This document shows, one piece after another, positions 7,835 to 15,681 of a stretch of 17,175 bases of DNA. How positions within the stretch are numbered: position 1 is the first letter of the stretch; the number at the start of each line of letters is the position of its first letter. Position numbers and translations under genes: made by a program. The stretch is from an uncultured Odoribacter sp. (GTDB lineage: Bacteria; Bacteroidota; Bacteroidia; Bacteroidales; Marinifilaceae), in the NCBI GenBank assembly GCA_905204385.1, contig CAJKZL010000010.1:1-17175 (forward strand), given 5' to 3'. The notes beneath the pieces were generated by a model. The model searched no databases. It saw only the letters and a program-made list of their open reading frames with translations, and was not told the DNA's origin.

Positions 7835-7886
7835 TTTATAATTATGGGTTTTGTTTGTAAAAACTTTTAATAAATCATTATCCTTA

Positions 7887-9119
7887 TCAATACAACCAGA
7901 AACTGCTTTCCGAATCGTAGTATAAATGTTCCATAACCAGGCTGAGCGTGCCCAATATGCAGGATTGTCCGGTCAATGTACTGGTTTTTATGGTACATTG
8001 GTTTTTAAGTCTGGTAATGGTATATTTATCGATGGCTTTTTGAATGGAGGAAAGGATAATTTCGTTCGCTCCTGTGATCTCTCCTCCGATTACGATAAGT
8101 TCCGGATTGAACAAATGAATCAGGCTAGCTAATGCTTCCCCGATTTTTTCACCTGCTTTTTGCAGCAATTCGATGGCAAAAATATCATCCAGATTGGCTG
8201 CGCGTATAACATCTGTCAAGGTAATCGTTTCCCCGGCCAGGATAGTTATCGCCGTTGCTTTGCCATGATCTATGGCAGACTGGGCGGCTTTGACGATGGA
8301 TCTTCCGGAAGCGATTGTTTCCAGACATCCGGCCTTCCCGCAATAGCAGAGGGTCTCCTGATCGGAAATCCGGATATGGCCGAATTCCCCGGCCATACCC
8401 TTAAAACCTGTATAGGGCCTGGAATTGAGGATCATACCCAGGCCTATGCATTCATTAACGTTGACGCAGAGGGCGTCGGAAGCTCCTGCGGCGGCTCCGA
8501 AAGTGTGTTCGGCCATTGCCATAATGGTAGAGTCGTTATCGATGAATACCGGAATATGGAGCATCTCTTCGAAAATTTTCCGGATATTGGTATGTTCGAA
8601 AGTCAGATAGGTGAAGGAATTTCCTTCATTGTCCAGTAATCCCGGTAAGGCAAAACCTGCTACCTTTATTTTAGCCCGGGGGATTTTCAGGTCGATGAGG
8701 CTTTTTTCTATTTTACGGTGTATATCCTGCACAATGACGTTATTGTCTTCCTCTTTTTCGAGCAGGGAAGGAAAGGTCTGTATAGTTCCGATGACTTCCT
8801 TGCGTAAGTTGAAAATAGCTATTTTCAGATGTTCCCGCCCGATATCTACTCCCATGATATAGGCGGCATCGGCATTCAGAGAAAAAATATGCGGACGCTT
8901 ACCCCCTATCGAAGCTCCCTGTCCCAAGTCGACCACCCAGCCTTCTTCTATCAATTCCTCTATTATTCTACTGATAGTGGGAGTGGTCATGTTGGTAAGA
9001 CGACAAATTTCCGGTTTAGACAATTTGCCCATGCGATAAAGGTCTCCGATAATGTTTTTTTTCTGCTGATACCGTTTTTCTTTCAATCCCGGTAATGAAG
9101 ATCTATTTACGTTTTGCAT
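7887..9119 (-). CDS. ROK-family transcriptional repressor (NagC/XylR/Mlc type)
   Basis: The 410-residue product has an N-terminal winged helix-turn-helix (about 20-70, including KPEICRLTNMTTPTISRIIEELIEEGW) joined to a ROK sugar-binding domain. ROK landmarks are GVDIG (90-94), GEFGH (244-248), and the zinc motif CYCGKAGCLE (258-267) with C258, C260, C265 and H248. The ATP loop has DIGREH where kinases have DxGxT, so it is a regulator rather than a kinase, although the Asp in DNDST (D196) at the kinase-base position is kept. Such proteins repress sugar-uptake genes and release DNA on binding a sugar or sugar phosphate. It sits directly upstream of the MFS operon on the same strand and probably controls it. 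ATG at 9117-9119. Confidence 0.93.
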   Translation of the reverse strand: MQNVNRSSLPGLKEKRYQQKKNIIGDLYRMGKLSKPEICRLTNMTTPTISRIIEELIEEGWVVDLGQGASIGGKRPHIFSLNADAAYIMGVDIGREHLKIAIFNLRKEVIGTIQTFPSLLEKEEDNNVIVQDIHRKIEKSLIDLKIPRAKIKVAGFALPGLLDNEGNSFTYLTFEHTNIRKIFEEMLHIPVFIDNDSTIMAMAEHTFGAAAGASDALCVNVNECIGLGMILNSRPYTGFKGMAGEFGHIRISDQETLCYCGKAGCLETIASGRSIVKAAQSAIDHGKATAITILAGETITLTDVIRAANLDDIFAIELLQKAGEKIGEALASLIHLFNPELIVIGGEITGANEIILSSIQKAIDKYTITRLKNQCTIKTSTLTGQSCILGTLSLVMEHLYYDSESSFWLY

Positions 9120-9361
9120 ATTAACTTATTTTCATCGTTACAAAGCTAATAAAACTTTCTAAAATAATTTTTTAAGTGATGTTTTTTTTTATTAGTGATG
9201 ATTAAGAAAATTGGAAATGGAAGCAAATATTCTGGTAAACAGTGAATTGAGTATATAGAGGAATAGAAAATACCGCCAATTTCTTTTAATTTTTTCTTAT
9301 TCTTCTAAAAAATTATTCATTTTCATTCATCGTTTTTAAGAGTCGGGTCGTTATACTAAAA
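9120..9361. other. AT-rich non-coding divergent intergenic segment
   Basis: I see no gene here. The segment is AT-rich with T- and A-runs (for example nine T at 9182-9190) and holds the ROK promoter at its left end. Traces of the ATGAATG-type heptads seen further right appear on the minus strand around 9315-9336. No ECF sigma-factor remnant is recognisable in any frame, although such a gene would be expected upstream of FecR. Confidence 0.6.
9132..9148 (-). promoter_or_regulatory. Putative -7 promoter box of the ROK regulator gene
   Basis: On the minus strand, TAGCTTTG (9148 down to 9141) fits TAnnTTTG and lies 21 bp before the ATG. A start about 7 nt downstream would give a very short leader. 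The adjoining GTAACGATGA (9141 down to 9132) is the same 10-mer found three times in the palindromic element at 9362-9651. No clear -33 TTTG is present. Confidence 0.35.
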
Positions 9362-9373
9362 AAAACGTTCGTT

Positions 9374-9381
9374 TAATTTTG
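9374..9381 (+). promoter_or_regulatory. Possible -7 box for the FecR-SusCD operon
   Basis: TAATTTTG matches TAnnTTTG on the plus strand, but it lies inside the left inverted-repeat arm and has no convincing -33 TTTG. If used, it would give a structured leader of about 265 nt before FecR. It could equally be a chance match in an AT-rich arm. Confidence 0.25.
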
Positions 9382-9476
9382 GAATAAATTTCAAAATTGA
9401 AGTAACGATGAGTGCCCTTCGGTCACTTAATGAACGATGAACGATTATGGACCCCTGCGGGGCGCCTTATAAGCGG

Positions 9477-9496
9477 AACCGATGGTTTCGGTTTTT
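9477..9496 (+). terminator. Terminator-like hairpin inside the FecR leader
   Basis: AACCGA (9477-9482) pairs with TCGGTT (9488-9493), with two more G-U pairs possible below and a run of five T at 9492-9496. It looks like a weak plus-strand intrinsic terminator. No plus-strand gene lies upstream within the window, so it would act as an attenuator or be passive structure of the palindromic element. Confidence 0.3.
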
Positions 9497-9525
9497 CGTT
9501 AAAAAGCACCCATAGAGACAGTTAT

Positions 9526-9576
9526 CGTTTATCATTCATCCTTTATCATTACTTCAAATTTTTCGTTCATCGTTAC
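9526..9576 (-). repeat. Heptad repeats, consensus ATRAANG
   Basis: Read on the minus strand, four abutting 7-mers occupy 9553-9526: AGTAATG, ATAAAGG, ATGAATG, ATAAACG. A further ATGAACG lies at 9570-9564, after GTAACG. Two plus-strand copies of ATGAACG abut at 9430-9443. The 7-bp period is clear but degenerate. Confidence 0.5.
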
Positions 9577-9604
9577 TTAGGACCTTCGGTCCTCATCGTT
9601 ACTT

Positions 9605-9648
9605 ACGTTCGATAATTTTTGTGGATTTCCGCAAAAATTATCGAACGT
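9605..9648. promoter_or_regulatory. 20-bp stem-loop directly upstream of the FecR start codon
   Basis: The arms 9605-9624 and 9629-9648 are complementary over 20 positions (ACGTTCGATAATTTTTGTGG against CCGCAAAAATTATCGAACGT), with a single G-U wobble and a 4-nt loop (ATTT). It ends four bases before the FecR ATG (9653) and is followed by TTTTC. In RNA it would bury the whole ribosome-binding region and could hinder transcription or initiation. It is part of the right arm of the palindromic element. Confidence 0.65.
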
Positions 9649-9652
9649 TTTC

Positions 9653-10825
9653 ATGAGTACAACACCCAACCAACGTCGATTACTTGCCTACCGCCTGCTT
9701 TATGGTTGCGACAGGACAGAAGCCGATCGACAGGAACTGGAAGCTTGGATCGGGGAGAGTCCCTCGAACCGGGCCTTATATAACCGTCTGCAGGAGGCTT
9801 CGCAATGGTCGGATTGGGCGCAACGCCGGGAGCGTGTGAAACCAGTGAAAGCCTGGGAAAAGGTGGCTCTCCGGGTTGGGCATCCTGTTGGCCGGAAAAT
9901 ATCGCTGCGGCGTTGGGTTGCGATGACCGCTTCCCTTGTTTTATTGTCCGGAATCGGGCTTGCGGCCTATCTATATTTGCGGCCCGGTGAGGTAACGCCA
10001 CTTGCTGCTACTTTCATCGTTCCCGGCACTTCGCGAGCCTGTCTGGTATTCAGCGATGGTCGGCGCATGAGCCTCGGCAGTTGTATGCCGAACTCTTCGC
10101 TGGAAAAAGACGGAGTAGTGATCACGGCCGATACTTCCGGCAGTTTGAGCTATCGGGCGGGAAATACTGTGTTTTCGGAAGAAATTCGTCATACCCTGAT
10201 CGTGCCACAAGGCGGGGAATATCTACTGAGACTGGCAGACAGTACTCTTGTTCGTCTGAACTCTATGAGCGTGCTTCATTTTCCGGTGCATTTTGCAGGA
10301 GCTTGTCGCGAAGTATATCTGGAAGGAGAAGGCTATTTCACGGTTCACCGGGATAGCTGTCAACCTTTCATTGTACACACTAAAAATATGGATGTTTGTG
10401 TGAAGGGCACTGAATTTAATGTCCGAGCCTATCCGGATGAATCCTTACTTCAGACCACATTGGTAGCAGGGGCAGTGGAAATTTCCACTGATCAGGGGAA
10501 ACAAAGATTGCGGCCTGCACAACAGGCGGAATTTAACTGTTCTACCCGGGAGACCGTGGTGAAGGAGGTAAATCCCGACGAATATACTGCTTGGGTGCAG
10601 GGATGGTTTGTTTTTAAGAACAAACGTTTAGAGGACATTATGTCAGAACTTTCCCGCTGGTATGACTTTGAAGTGGTCTATCATCCTTCGGAAGTACGCG
10701 ATGCGGTATTCGGTGGCCGCCTGAATCGTTTCGGAGGAATAGAACCGATATTGGATATCATGAAGGCTACTTTTTCGTTGGAGGTAGCTGTGCAGGGCAG
10801 GACGATTTTGTTTACAGCTAAATAA
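9653..10825 (+). CDS. FecR-family anti-sigma factor
   Basis: The 390-residue product is a full-length Bacteroidetes FecR. The N-terminal cytoplasmic region is at 1-80 (RRLLAYRLLYG, LEAWIGESPSNRALY), with one membrane helix at about 88-108 (WVAMTASLVLLSGIGLAAYLYL). The periplasmic FecR domain is at ~183-280 (GGEYLLRLADSTLVRLNS, VYLEGEGYFTV, VKGTEFNVRAY), and a C-terminal DUF4974/STN-like domain is at ~318-388. FecR proteins hold an ECF sigma factor at the inner membrane and relay a signal from the STN domain of the outer-membrane transporter, which is encoded 22 bp downstream here. No ECF sigma gene adjoins it; a divergent ROK gene and a palindromic element occur instead. The ATG at 9653 gives the expected N-terminus, but a 20-bp hairpin covers its upstream region. 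Confidence 0.93.
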   Translation: MSTTPNQRRLLAYRLLYGCDRTEADRQELEAWIGESPSNRALYNRLQEASQWSDWAQRRERVKPVKAWEKVALRVGHPVGRKISLRRWVAMTASLVLLSGIGLAAYLYLRPGEVTPLAATFIVPGTSRACLVFSDGRRMSLGSCMPNSSLEKDGVVITADTSGSLSYRAGNTVFSEEIRHTLIVPQGGEYLLRLADSTLVRLNSMSVLHFPVHFAGACREVYLEGEGYFTVHRDSCQPFIVHTKNMDVCVKGTEFNVRAYPDESLLQTTLVAGAVEISTDQGKQRLRPAQQAEFNCSTRETVVKEVNPDEYTAWVQGWFVFKNKRLEDIMSELSRWYDFEVVYHPSEVRDAVFGGRLNRFGGIEPILDIMKATFSLEVAVQGRTILFTAK

Positions 10826-10847
10826 TTATTGACCAAACTACAATTTT

Positions 10848-13800
10848 ATGAAAAAATGGAAATTAATGCAAGCCCGTATCCGTTGGTTTCGGGTGTCTGA
10901 ATTCCTGCGGTGTTCAGGATTTTCGGTGTTCTGTTTATTTTTATGCCTTAGCCTTCAAGCTGCTTCGGTAGCAGGAGCCCAGCAGAAAAAGGTAACGCTG
11001 GCATTAAACGGCGTATCGCTGGAAGAATTTCTATGGACTCTTGAACAAAAGACGGATTTTGAGTTTTTCTATAACCGGGATGATGTAAAAAGAGTGGAAC
11101 GTCTGGATATTCATTTTCGTGACAAGCCTTTAGCGGAAGTGTTGGGGACCGTGTTGAGAGGAATCGGATTGGATTATGCCATCGAACAGAATACCGTGGT
11201 GATCCGGAAAGCTGCTCCTATGCCGGGCGAGCAACAGAGCGTGAAGATTAAAGTGACCGGAAAGGTAAAGGATAGCCATGGAGATGTCCTTCCCGGGGTG
11301 ACGGTGAGACTGAAAGAAACTCAGGTAGGGGTAACCACGGATAGCAAAGGAGAATTTGAATTTCTCCTTCCGGAGATAAAGGGGAAACTGATCCTTGTTT
11401 TCTCTTTTGTCGGCTTGAAAAGTCAGGAAGTAGAGATTAAAAACGCCGATCCTCTGAATGTGGTGATGGAAGAAGATATTTCAGAAATGGAGGAAGTGGT
11501 GGTGACCGGTATCTATTCGCGCAAAAAAGAAAGCTTTACGGGTTCTTCGCAGACCTACAAAACCGAGGATCTCAAAATGATCGGAAATCAGAATATTCTC
11601 CAAAGTTTGAAAACACTGGATCCTGCTTTCAATATCATCGAGAACAATCAGTATGGATCGGACCCCAATCGTTTGCCGGATATAGAGATCCGGGGAAAAA
11701 GTAGCATAGTGGGATTTAAGGAGCAATTCGGTCAGGATCCGAATCAGCCGTTGTTTATTCTGGATGGTTTCGAGACGACCTTGCAAACGATTATGGATTT
11801 GAGCATCGACCGGGTGGCTAGCGTAACCTTGTTGAAAGATGCGGCTTCACCGGCCATCTATGGTGCCAAAGCCGCAAACGGGGTGGTTGTGGTGGAAACC
11901 AAGGTTCCGGTGGCCGGTCGGTTACGGTTATCGTACAATGGGAGTTATGACATTTCTTTTGCCGATTTGACGGATTATAATCTGATGAATGCTGCCGAGA
12001 AATTGGAGTTCGAGAGGAAGGCGGGGAATTTTAAGAGTAATCTGGCAGATGTGGAAGAGCAGTTGATACAACGTTATTATGATCTGCTCCGGAATGTAAA
12101 ACGAGGGGTAGATACTTACTGGATGTCAGAGCCTTTACGGGTGGCTTTTACCCATCGGCATAACTTATATCTCGAAGGTGGAGACCAGCAAATGCGCTAT
12201 GGGTTGGGGGTGAGTTATACCAATATCGACGGAGTCATGAAAAATTCCGTGCGGGATATGTTCAGTGCTAACCTGGATCTGATATATCGGAAAGGAAAGC
12301 TGGAGTTTATGAATAAGATGACCGTGGATTATACCCAAACGGAGAATCCGATCGTGGCTTTTTCTTCTTATTCCCGGGCGAATCCTTATTATGAAAAGCG
12401 TACTCCCGGAGGTGGAGTAGAAAAATGGCTGGAAGCGCGGACTTATGAAAATGTGGCTAAACGGGGATATACTCCTGTATGGGTTGCCAATCCGTTGTGG
12501 AATGATGCGCAGAATAGTTATAATAAAGGAAATTCCTGGGGAGTGCGGGATAATTTCAGTATGGAATACACTCCTTTGGATGCTCTGCGAATCCGTGCGC
12601 GTTTCGGAATCAATAAGAGTACTTCGGAATCGGAAATTTTTTATTCGCCGGCAGATACACGCTTCGATAAGGCTGAACAGTTGAAAAAAGGAAGTTATTC
12701 GAATAGCCGTTCGGATAGCTGGAGTTATGACGGTGATATGACGGTGACTTACGGACAATTGTTGGGAGGAACACACCAGATAAATGCGGCTGTAGGGGCT
12801 ACATTGAACGAAAATAACGGCAATTCAAAAGGATTTTCAGGGTATGGTTTCCCGGAGGGTAACTTCAGTTCACCGGGATTTATCAATGCTTATCCTGAAG
12901 GTTCACGTCCATCGTATTATGAAAGTAAAAGCCGGGGCGTAAATTTTTATCTGAACGGAGGATATGTATATGATAACCGCTATTTGCTGGATTTCAATTT
13001 ACGTTCGGATGGAACCTCGGTCTTCGGTGTAAATAAGCGTTTCTCCACGACTTGGGCTGTCGGATTAGCCTGGAATCTTCATAATGAAAAGTTTATCAAA
13101 GACCATGTGTCTTTTTTGGAACGGTTTAAAATCCGGGGATCTATCGGAAATCCGGGCAACCAGAATTTCGGTTCGTTTACTTCCATCACGGTATATTCTT
13201 TCAATAACTGGTTACTGAATAATTTCGGAACAGGGGTAGTGGTGGATTCTTATGGCGATCCGGATATGAATTGGCAGCGGACCATCGATAGGAATATCGG
13301 TTTGGATCTGACCATGTTCGGAAACCGGTTCAATGTGACGCTCGATTGTTACTACAAGAAAACGGACCCTTTGATGGCTTCCATTGCTTTGCCGTTGTCT
13401 GTAGGGACAACCAGTCGTATTGCTAATGTGGGTATGCAGGTGGAAAAAGGATTGAACGGGATGGTAAGATATGCTTTCATTTATAAACCTAAGGACCGGA
13501 TTAATTGGAGTACGAGCATTAATTTCCGCTGGGGAAAAGGTTATTATGATAAAATAGGGCAGAATCTGGATCAAATCAACCGGGAAAATCTGACAAAAAA
13601 TATGGAGCGTTACTACGATGGAGCCAGCACGACTTCTCTGTGGTCAGTCCGTTCGGCAGGTATCGATCCGGCTACAGGACGTGAAATATTTTTGCGGAAG
13701 GATGTTAGTTATACTAATGTTTACAGCTTTAATGAACAGGTTGAAGTGGGAGATACCCGTCCGACACTTGAAGGTGTATTCGGAAATGTGCTTTATTACA

Positions 13801-14219
13801 AGGGATTTTCCTGTAGTGTGCAGTTGCGTTACAGTTTCGGTGCAGATGCTTTCAATTCTACTTTGTACAATAAGGTGGAGAATATTTCCCAGGAAGGTTT
13901 GAAAAATAACCAGGACCGTCGGGCTTTGTACGATCGTTGGCAAAAGCCGGGAGATCAGGCTAAGTTCAGGGGAATTTCGTTGACGGATGGTACTCCGATG
14001 TCTTCCCGTTTTGTGATGAAAAATAACTATATCTCTTTTGAATCGATCCGCATCGGCTATGATCTTCCGCAACGCTGGTTAAAAAAGATTCATGTTTCCG
14101 GAGCCAGTATCAGTGGATACATGAATTCCATCTGCCGGATTTCTTCGATAGAAGATGAACGGGGTATCGATTATCCTTTTGCCCGTTCTGTATCTTTTGC
14201 TTTGAGTATTAACTTATAA
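10848..14219 (+). CDS. SusC/RagA-family TonB-linked outer-membrane transporter with STN signalling domain
   Basis: The 1123-residue product has the full architecture. It has a long signal peptide (1 to ~44, ending VAGAQ), an STN domain (~47-121) and a carboxypeptidase-D-like regulatory domain (~135-209, VTGKVKDSHGDVLPGVTVRL). A TonB-box-like segment EMEEVVVTG follows (213-221), then the plug (~225-352) with the SusC signature LKDAASPAIYGAKAANGVVVVETK in it, and a 22-strand-type barrel to the C-terminus. SusC proteins import oligomeric nutrients with a SusD lid, powered by TonB. The STN domain marks it as one that also signals through FecR to an ECF sigma factor. It lies 22 bp after FecR and 6 bp before the SusD start. 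The ligand may be glycan or peptide; no glycoside hydrolase is in view to decide. Confidence 0.95.
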   Translation: MKKWKLMQARIRWFRVSEFLRCSGFSVFCLFLCLSLQAASVAGAQQKKVTLALNGVSLEEFLWTLEQKTDFEFFYNRDDVKRVERLDIHFRDKPLAEVLGTVLRGIGLDYAIEQNTVVIRKAAPMPGEQQSVKIKVTGKVKDSHGDVLPGVTVRLKETQVGVTTDSKGEFEFLLPEIKGKLILVFSFVGLKSQEVEIKNADPLNVVMEEDISEMEEVVVTGIYSRKKESFTGSSQTYKTEDLKMIGNQNILQSLKTLDPAFNIIENNQYGSDPNRLPDIEIRGKSSIVGFKEQFGQDPNQPLFILDGFETTLQTIMDLSIDRVASVTLLKDAASPAIYGAKAANGVVVVETKVPVAGRLRLSYNGSYDISFADLTDYNLMNAAEKLEFERKAGNFKSNLADVEEQLIQRYYDLLRNVKRGVDTYWMSEPLRVAFTHRHNLYLEGGDQQMRYGLGVSYTNIDGVMKNSVRDMFSANLDLIYRKGKLEFMNKMTVDYTQTENPIVAFSSYSRANPYYEKRTPGGGVEKWLEARTYENVAKRGYTPVWVANPLWNDAQNSYNKGNSWGVRDNFSMEYTPLDALRIRARFGINKSTSESEIFYSPADTRFDKAEQLKKGSYSNSRSDSWSYDGDMTVTYGQLLGGTHQINAAVGATLNENNGNSKGFSGYGFPEGNFSSPGFINAYPEGSRPSYYESKSRGVNFYLNGGYVYDNRYLLDFNLRSDGTSVFGVNKRFSTTWAVGLAWNLHNEKFIKDHVSFLERFKIRGSIGNPGNQNFGSFTSITVYSFNNWLLNNFGTGVVVDSYGDPDMNWQRTIDRNIGLDLTMFGNRFNVTLDCYYKKTDPLMASIALPLSVGTTSRIANVGMQVEKGLNGMVRYAFIYKPKDRINWSTSINFRWGKGYYDKIGQNLDQINRENLTKNMERYYDGASTTSLWSVRSAGIDPATGREIFLRKDVSYTNVYSFNEQVEVGDTRPTLEGVFGNVLYYKGFSCSVQLRYSFGADAFNSTLYNKVENISQEGLKNNQDRRALYDRWQKPGDQAKFRGISLTDGTPMSSRFVMKNNYISFESIRIGYDLPQRWLKKIHVSGASISGYMNSICRISSIEDERGIDYPFARSVSFALSINL

Positions 14220-14225
14220 TTGCCT

Positions 14226-15668
14226 ATGAATATGAGGAAATATATACTGACATTGATTCTTCCGGTGATGCTATGTGCCTGCAACGATTGGCTGGATGTG
14301 AAGCCTAATGACCGGATTTCTGAGGATGCTACTTTTTCCACTCCACGTGGGTTTGAACTGGCATTGAATGGCGTGTATGTGGATTTGAACAAGACGAATT
14401 TATATGGTCGGGCGTTGACCTGGGATTTCGTGGAAATATTGGCCCAGCGTTACGCAATAAATAAAACTACTGTTTATAATAAAGAAGTGATGGAGTTTCA
14501 TCACGGGTCGAATGAGATGAAATCACGGGTACGCGGTATTTGGGCGGATGCCTATAGTTTGATTGCGAATACCAATCTGATTTTGAAGAATTGTGAAGAG
14601 CGGCGGGAAGTGCTTTCGGATGAGTACTATGCTTTGGTAAAAGGAGAAGCTTTGGGGTTACGTGCTCTGTTGCATTTTGATTTATTTCGTCTTTGGGGAC
14701 CGGTGTATAGTTTGGCTTCTGAGACCGCTTTAACAATCCCTTATTACTCGCACTTTGCATTGCAGGTGCAGCCGCAACTGACTGCCAAAGTTTTTATGAA
14801 GCAGGTGATCGAGGATTTGGAGGCCGCTGCCGGGCTGTTGGAAGATGATCCGATAAAGAGCATGTCCAGCCCTTTAAGTCCTGATGTTGCCAATGCTTTT
14901 AAGGGATACCGGGCTTTAAGAATGAATTATTATGCGGTGAAGTTGTTGCTTGCCCGGGCTTATCTGTATATAGGCGATAAAGAGAATGCATTAAAAGCCG
15001 CTAAAGAGGTGATCGATATACAGGAACGGCTGTTTCCTTGGGTAGATGCTGCAGTTGTGTCAGGAACAAAGGAAAATCCGGATCGTGTTTTTTCGACAGA
15101 ATTAATATTTGCCTTGCAAAATGTCAATCGTTCGACCGTCTATACCAATTCTTTCGATGCAGGAAACCTGAAGTTGGCTACTTTATTGGCACCGACCAAA
15201 GAAGTCGTGGAAGAAAATCTATTCGGGGATGAATTAAGTGATTTACGTTATAAAACCTGGTTGGATAAAAGTGTAGAGATCGAAGGAGGAAGTTATCAGG
15301 AATTGGTAAAGTATCAGGCGTCGTCGACCGATTCGTTGTATAATCAGTTAATTCCGATGATACGGGTGAGTGAAGCTTTTTATATTGCGGCCGAATGCGA
15401 AGGAGAGGAAGATGAAGAATCGGGTATGAAGTGGCTGAACAAGGTAAGAAATGCGCGTTTGTTACAGGATTATCCGGCATATTATTATGAATATACGTTG
15501 GAACAAGAATATATACGAGAGTTTTGGGGTGAAGGACAATTATTCTTTTTTTATAAACGGAAAAATTATAATGAGGTATATGACGCTTATGATCCCCGTG
15601 CGATGGTGACGATACAACCTTCGAATTATGTGTTAATGATACCCGAAGATGAAAGTAAGTATAATTAA
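14226..15668 (+). CDS. SusD/RagB-family surface lipoprotein
   Basis: The 480-residue product begins MNMRKYILTLILPVMLCACNDW. The lipobox LCAC puts the lipidated Cys at residue 19. It is followed by the SusD-family N-terminal region (WLDVKPNDRISEDATFSTPRGFELALNGVY) and TPR-like helices (for example ALGLRALLHFDLFRLWGPVY), with a RagB/SusD C-terminal part (RVSEAFYIAAECEGE, WLNKVRNAR, REFWGEGQLFFFYKR). SusD binds ligand at the cell surface and caps the SusC barrel. I chose the ATG at 14226; the ATG at 14232 is also possible, while an in-frame TTG at 14220 directly follows the susC stop and is unlikely. Spacing to the next gene is 13 bp, so it is in one operon. Confidence 0.94.
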   Translation: MNMRKYILTLILPVMLCACNDWLDVKPNDRISEDATFSTPRGFELALNGVYVDLNKTNLYGRALTWDFVEILAQRYAINKTTVYNKEVMEFHHGSNEMKSRVRGIWADAYSLIANTNLILKNCEERREVLSDEYYALVKGEALGLRALLHFDLFRLWGPVYSLASETALTIPYYSHFALQVQPQLTAKVFMKQVIEDLEAAAGLLEDDPIKSMSSPLSPDVANAFKGYRALRMNYYAVKLLLARAYLYIGDKENALKAAKEVIDIQERLFPWVDAAVVSGTKENPDRVFSTELIFALQNVNRSTVYTNSFDAGNLKLATLLAPTKEVVEENLFGDELSDLRYKTWLDKSVEIEGGSYQELVKYQASSTDSLYNQLIPMIRVSEAFYIAAECEGEEDEESGMKWLNKVRNARLLQDYPAYYYEYTLEQEYIREFWGEGQLFFFYKRKNYNEVYDAYDPRAMVTIQPSNYVLMIPEDESKYN

Positions 15669-15681
15669 ATAAACGAATGAT

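Larger units (their letters stand above)
9362..9651. repeat. Palindromic MITE-like element (about 290 bp) abutting the FecR start
   Basis: The ends are perfect 10-bp inverted repeats, AAAACGTTCG (9362-9371) and CGAACGTTTT (9642-9651). The symmetry continues inward: AAGTAACGATGAG (9400-9412) is matched exactly by CTCATCGTTACTT (9592-9604), and each is followed by a small hairpin and then by ATGAACG-type heptads (9430-9443; 9564-9570 reversed). Both ends also hold an AATTTT(T)G...CAAAA(A)TT hairpin (9375-9398; 9611-9641). The centre has CCCC-TGC-GGGG (9452-9462) and AACCGA-TGGTT-TCGGTT (9477-9493). It has no coding capacity. This looks like a non-autonomous mobile or dispersed palindromic repeat; no clear target-site duplication is visible, so transposition is inference. 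Confidence 0.6.

Noticed and set aside
7887..9119. ROK protein considered as the missing sugar kinase
   Set aside because: It has an N-terminal winged HTH, and its ATP loop reads DIGREH instead of DxGxT. The retained Asp at the base position (D196) is not enough to claim kinase activity.
9408..9440. Possible 10-codon leader peptide (MSALRSLNER) before FecR
   Set aside because: It lies wholly in the inverted-repeat arm, has no run of regulatory codons, and no ribosome-binding context was seen; most likely chance.
9526..9576. Heptads considered as a CRISPR-like array
   Set aside because: The repeats are 7 bp, degenerate and abutting, with no spacers and no cas genes nearby.
9412..9615. 67-codon plus-strand open frame inside the palindromic element
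   Set aside because: It starts within one inverted-repeat arm and ends in the other, has a non-ATG start, shows no family resemblance, and its length follows from the repeat structure rather than from coding constraint.
12165..12776. 203-codon minus-strand open frame opposite the SusC barrel
   Set aside because: It overlaps the conserved SusC barrel completely, its Ile/Ser/His/Arg-rich low-complexity composition is typical of antisense frames, and it has no family resemblance.
14220..14225. TTG start for the SusD-like gene directly after the susC stop
   Set aside because: Two ATGs follow within 12 bases and give a normal lipoprotein signal; TTG starts are uncommon.
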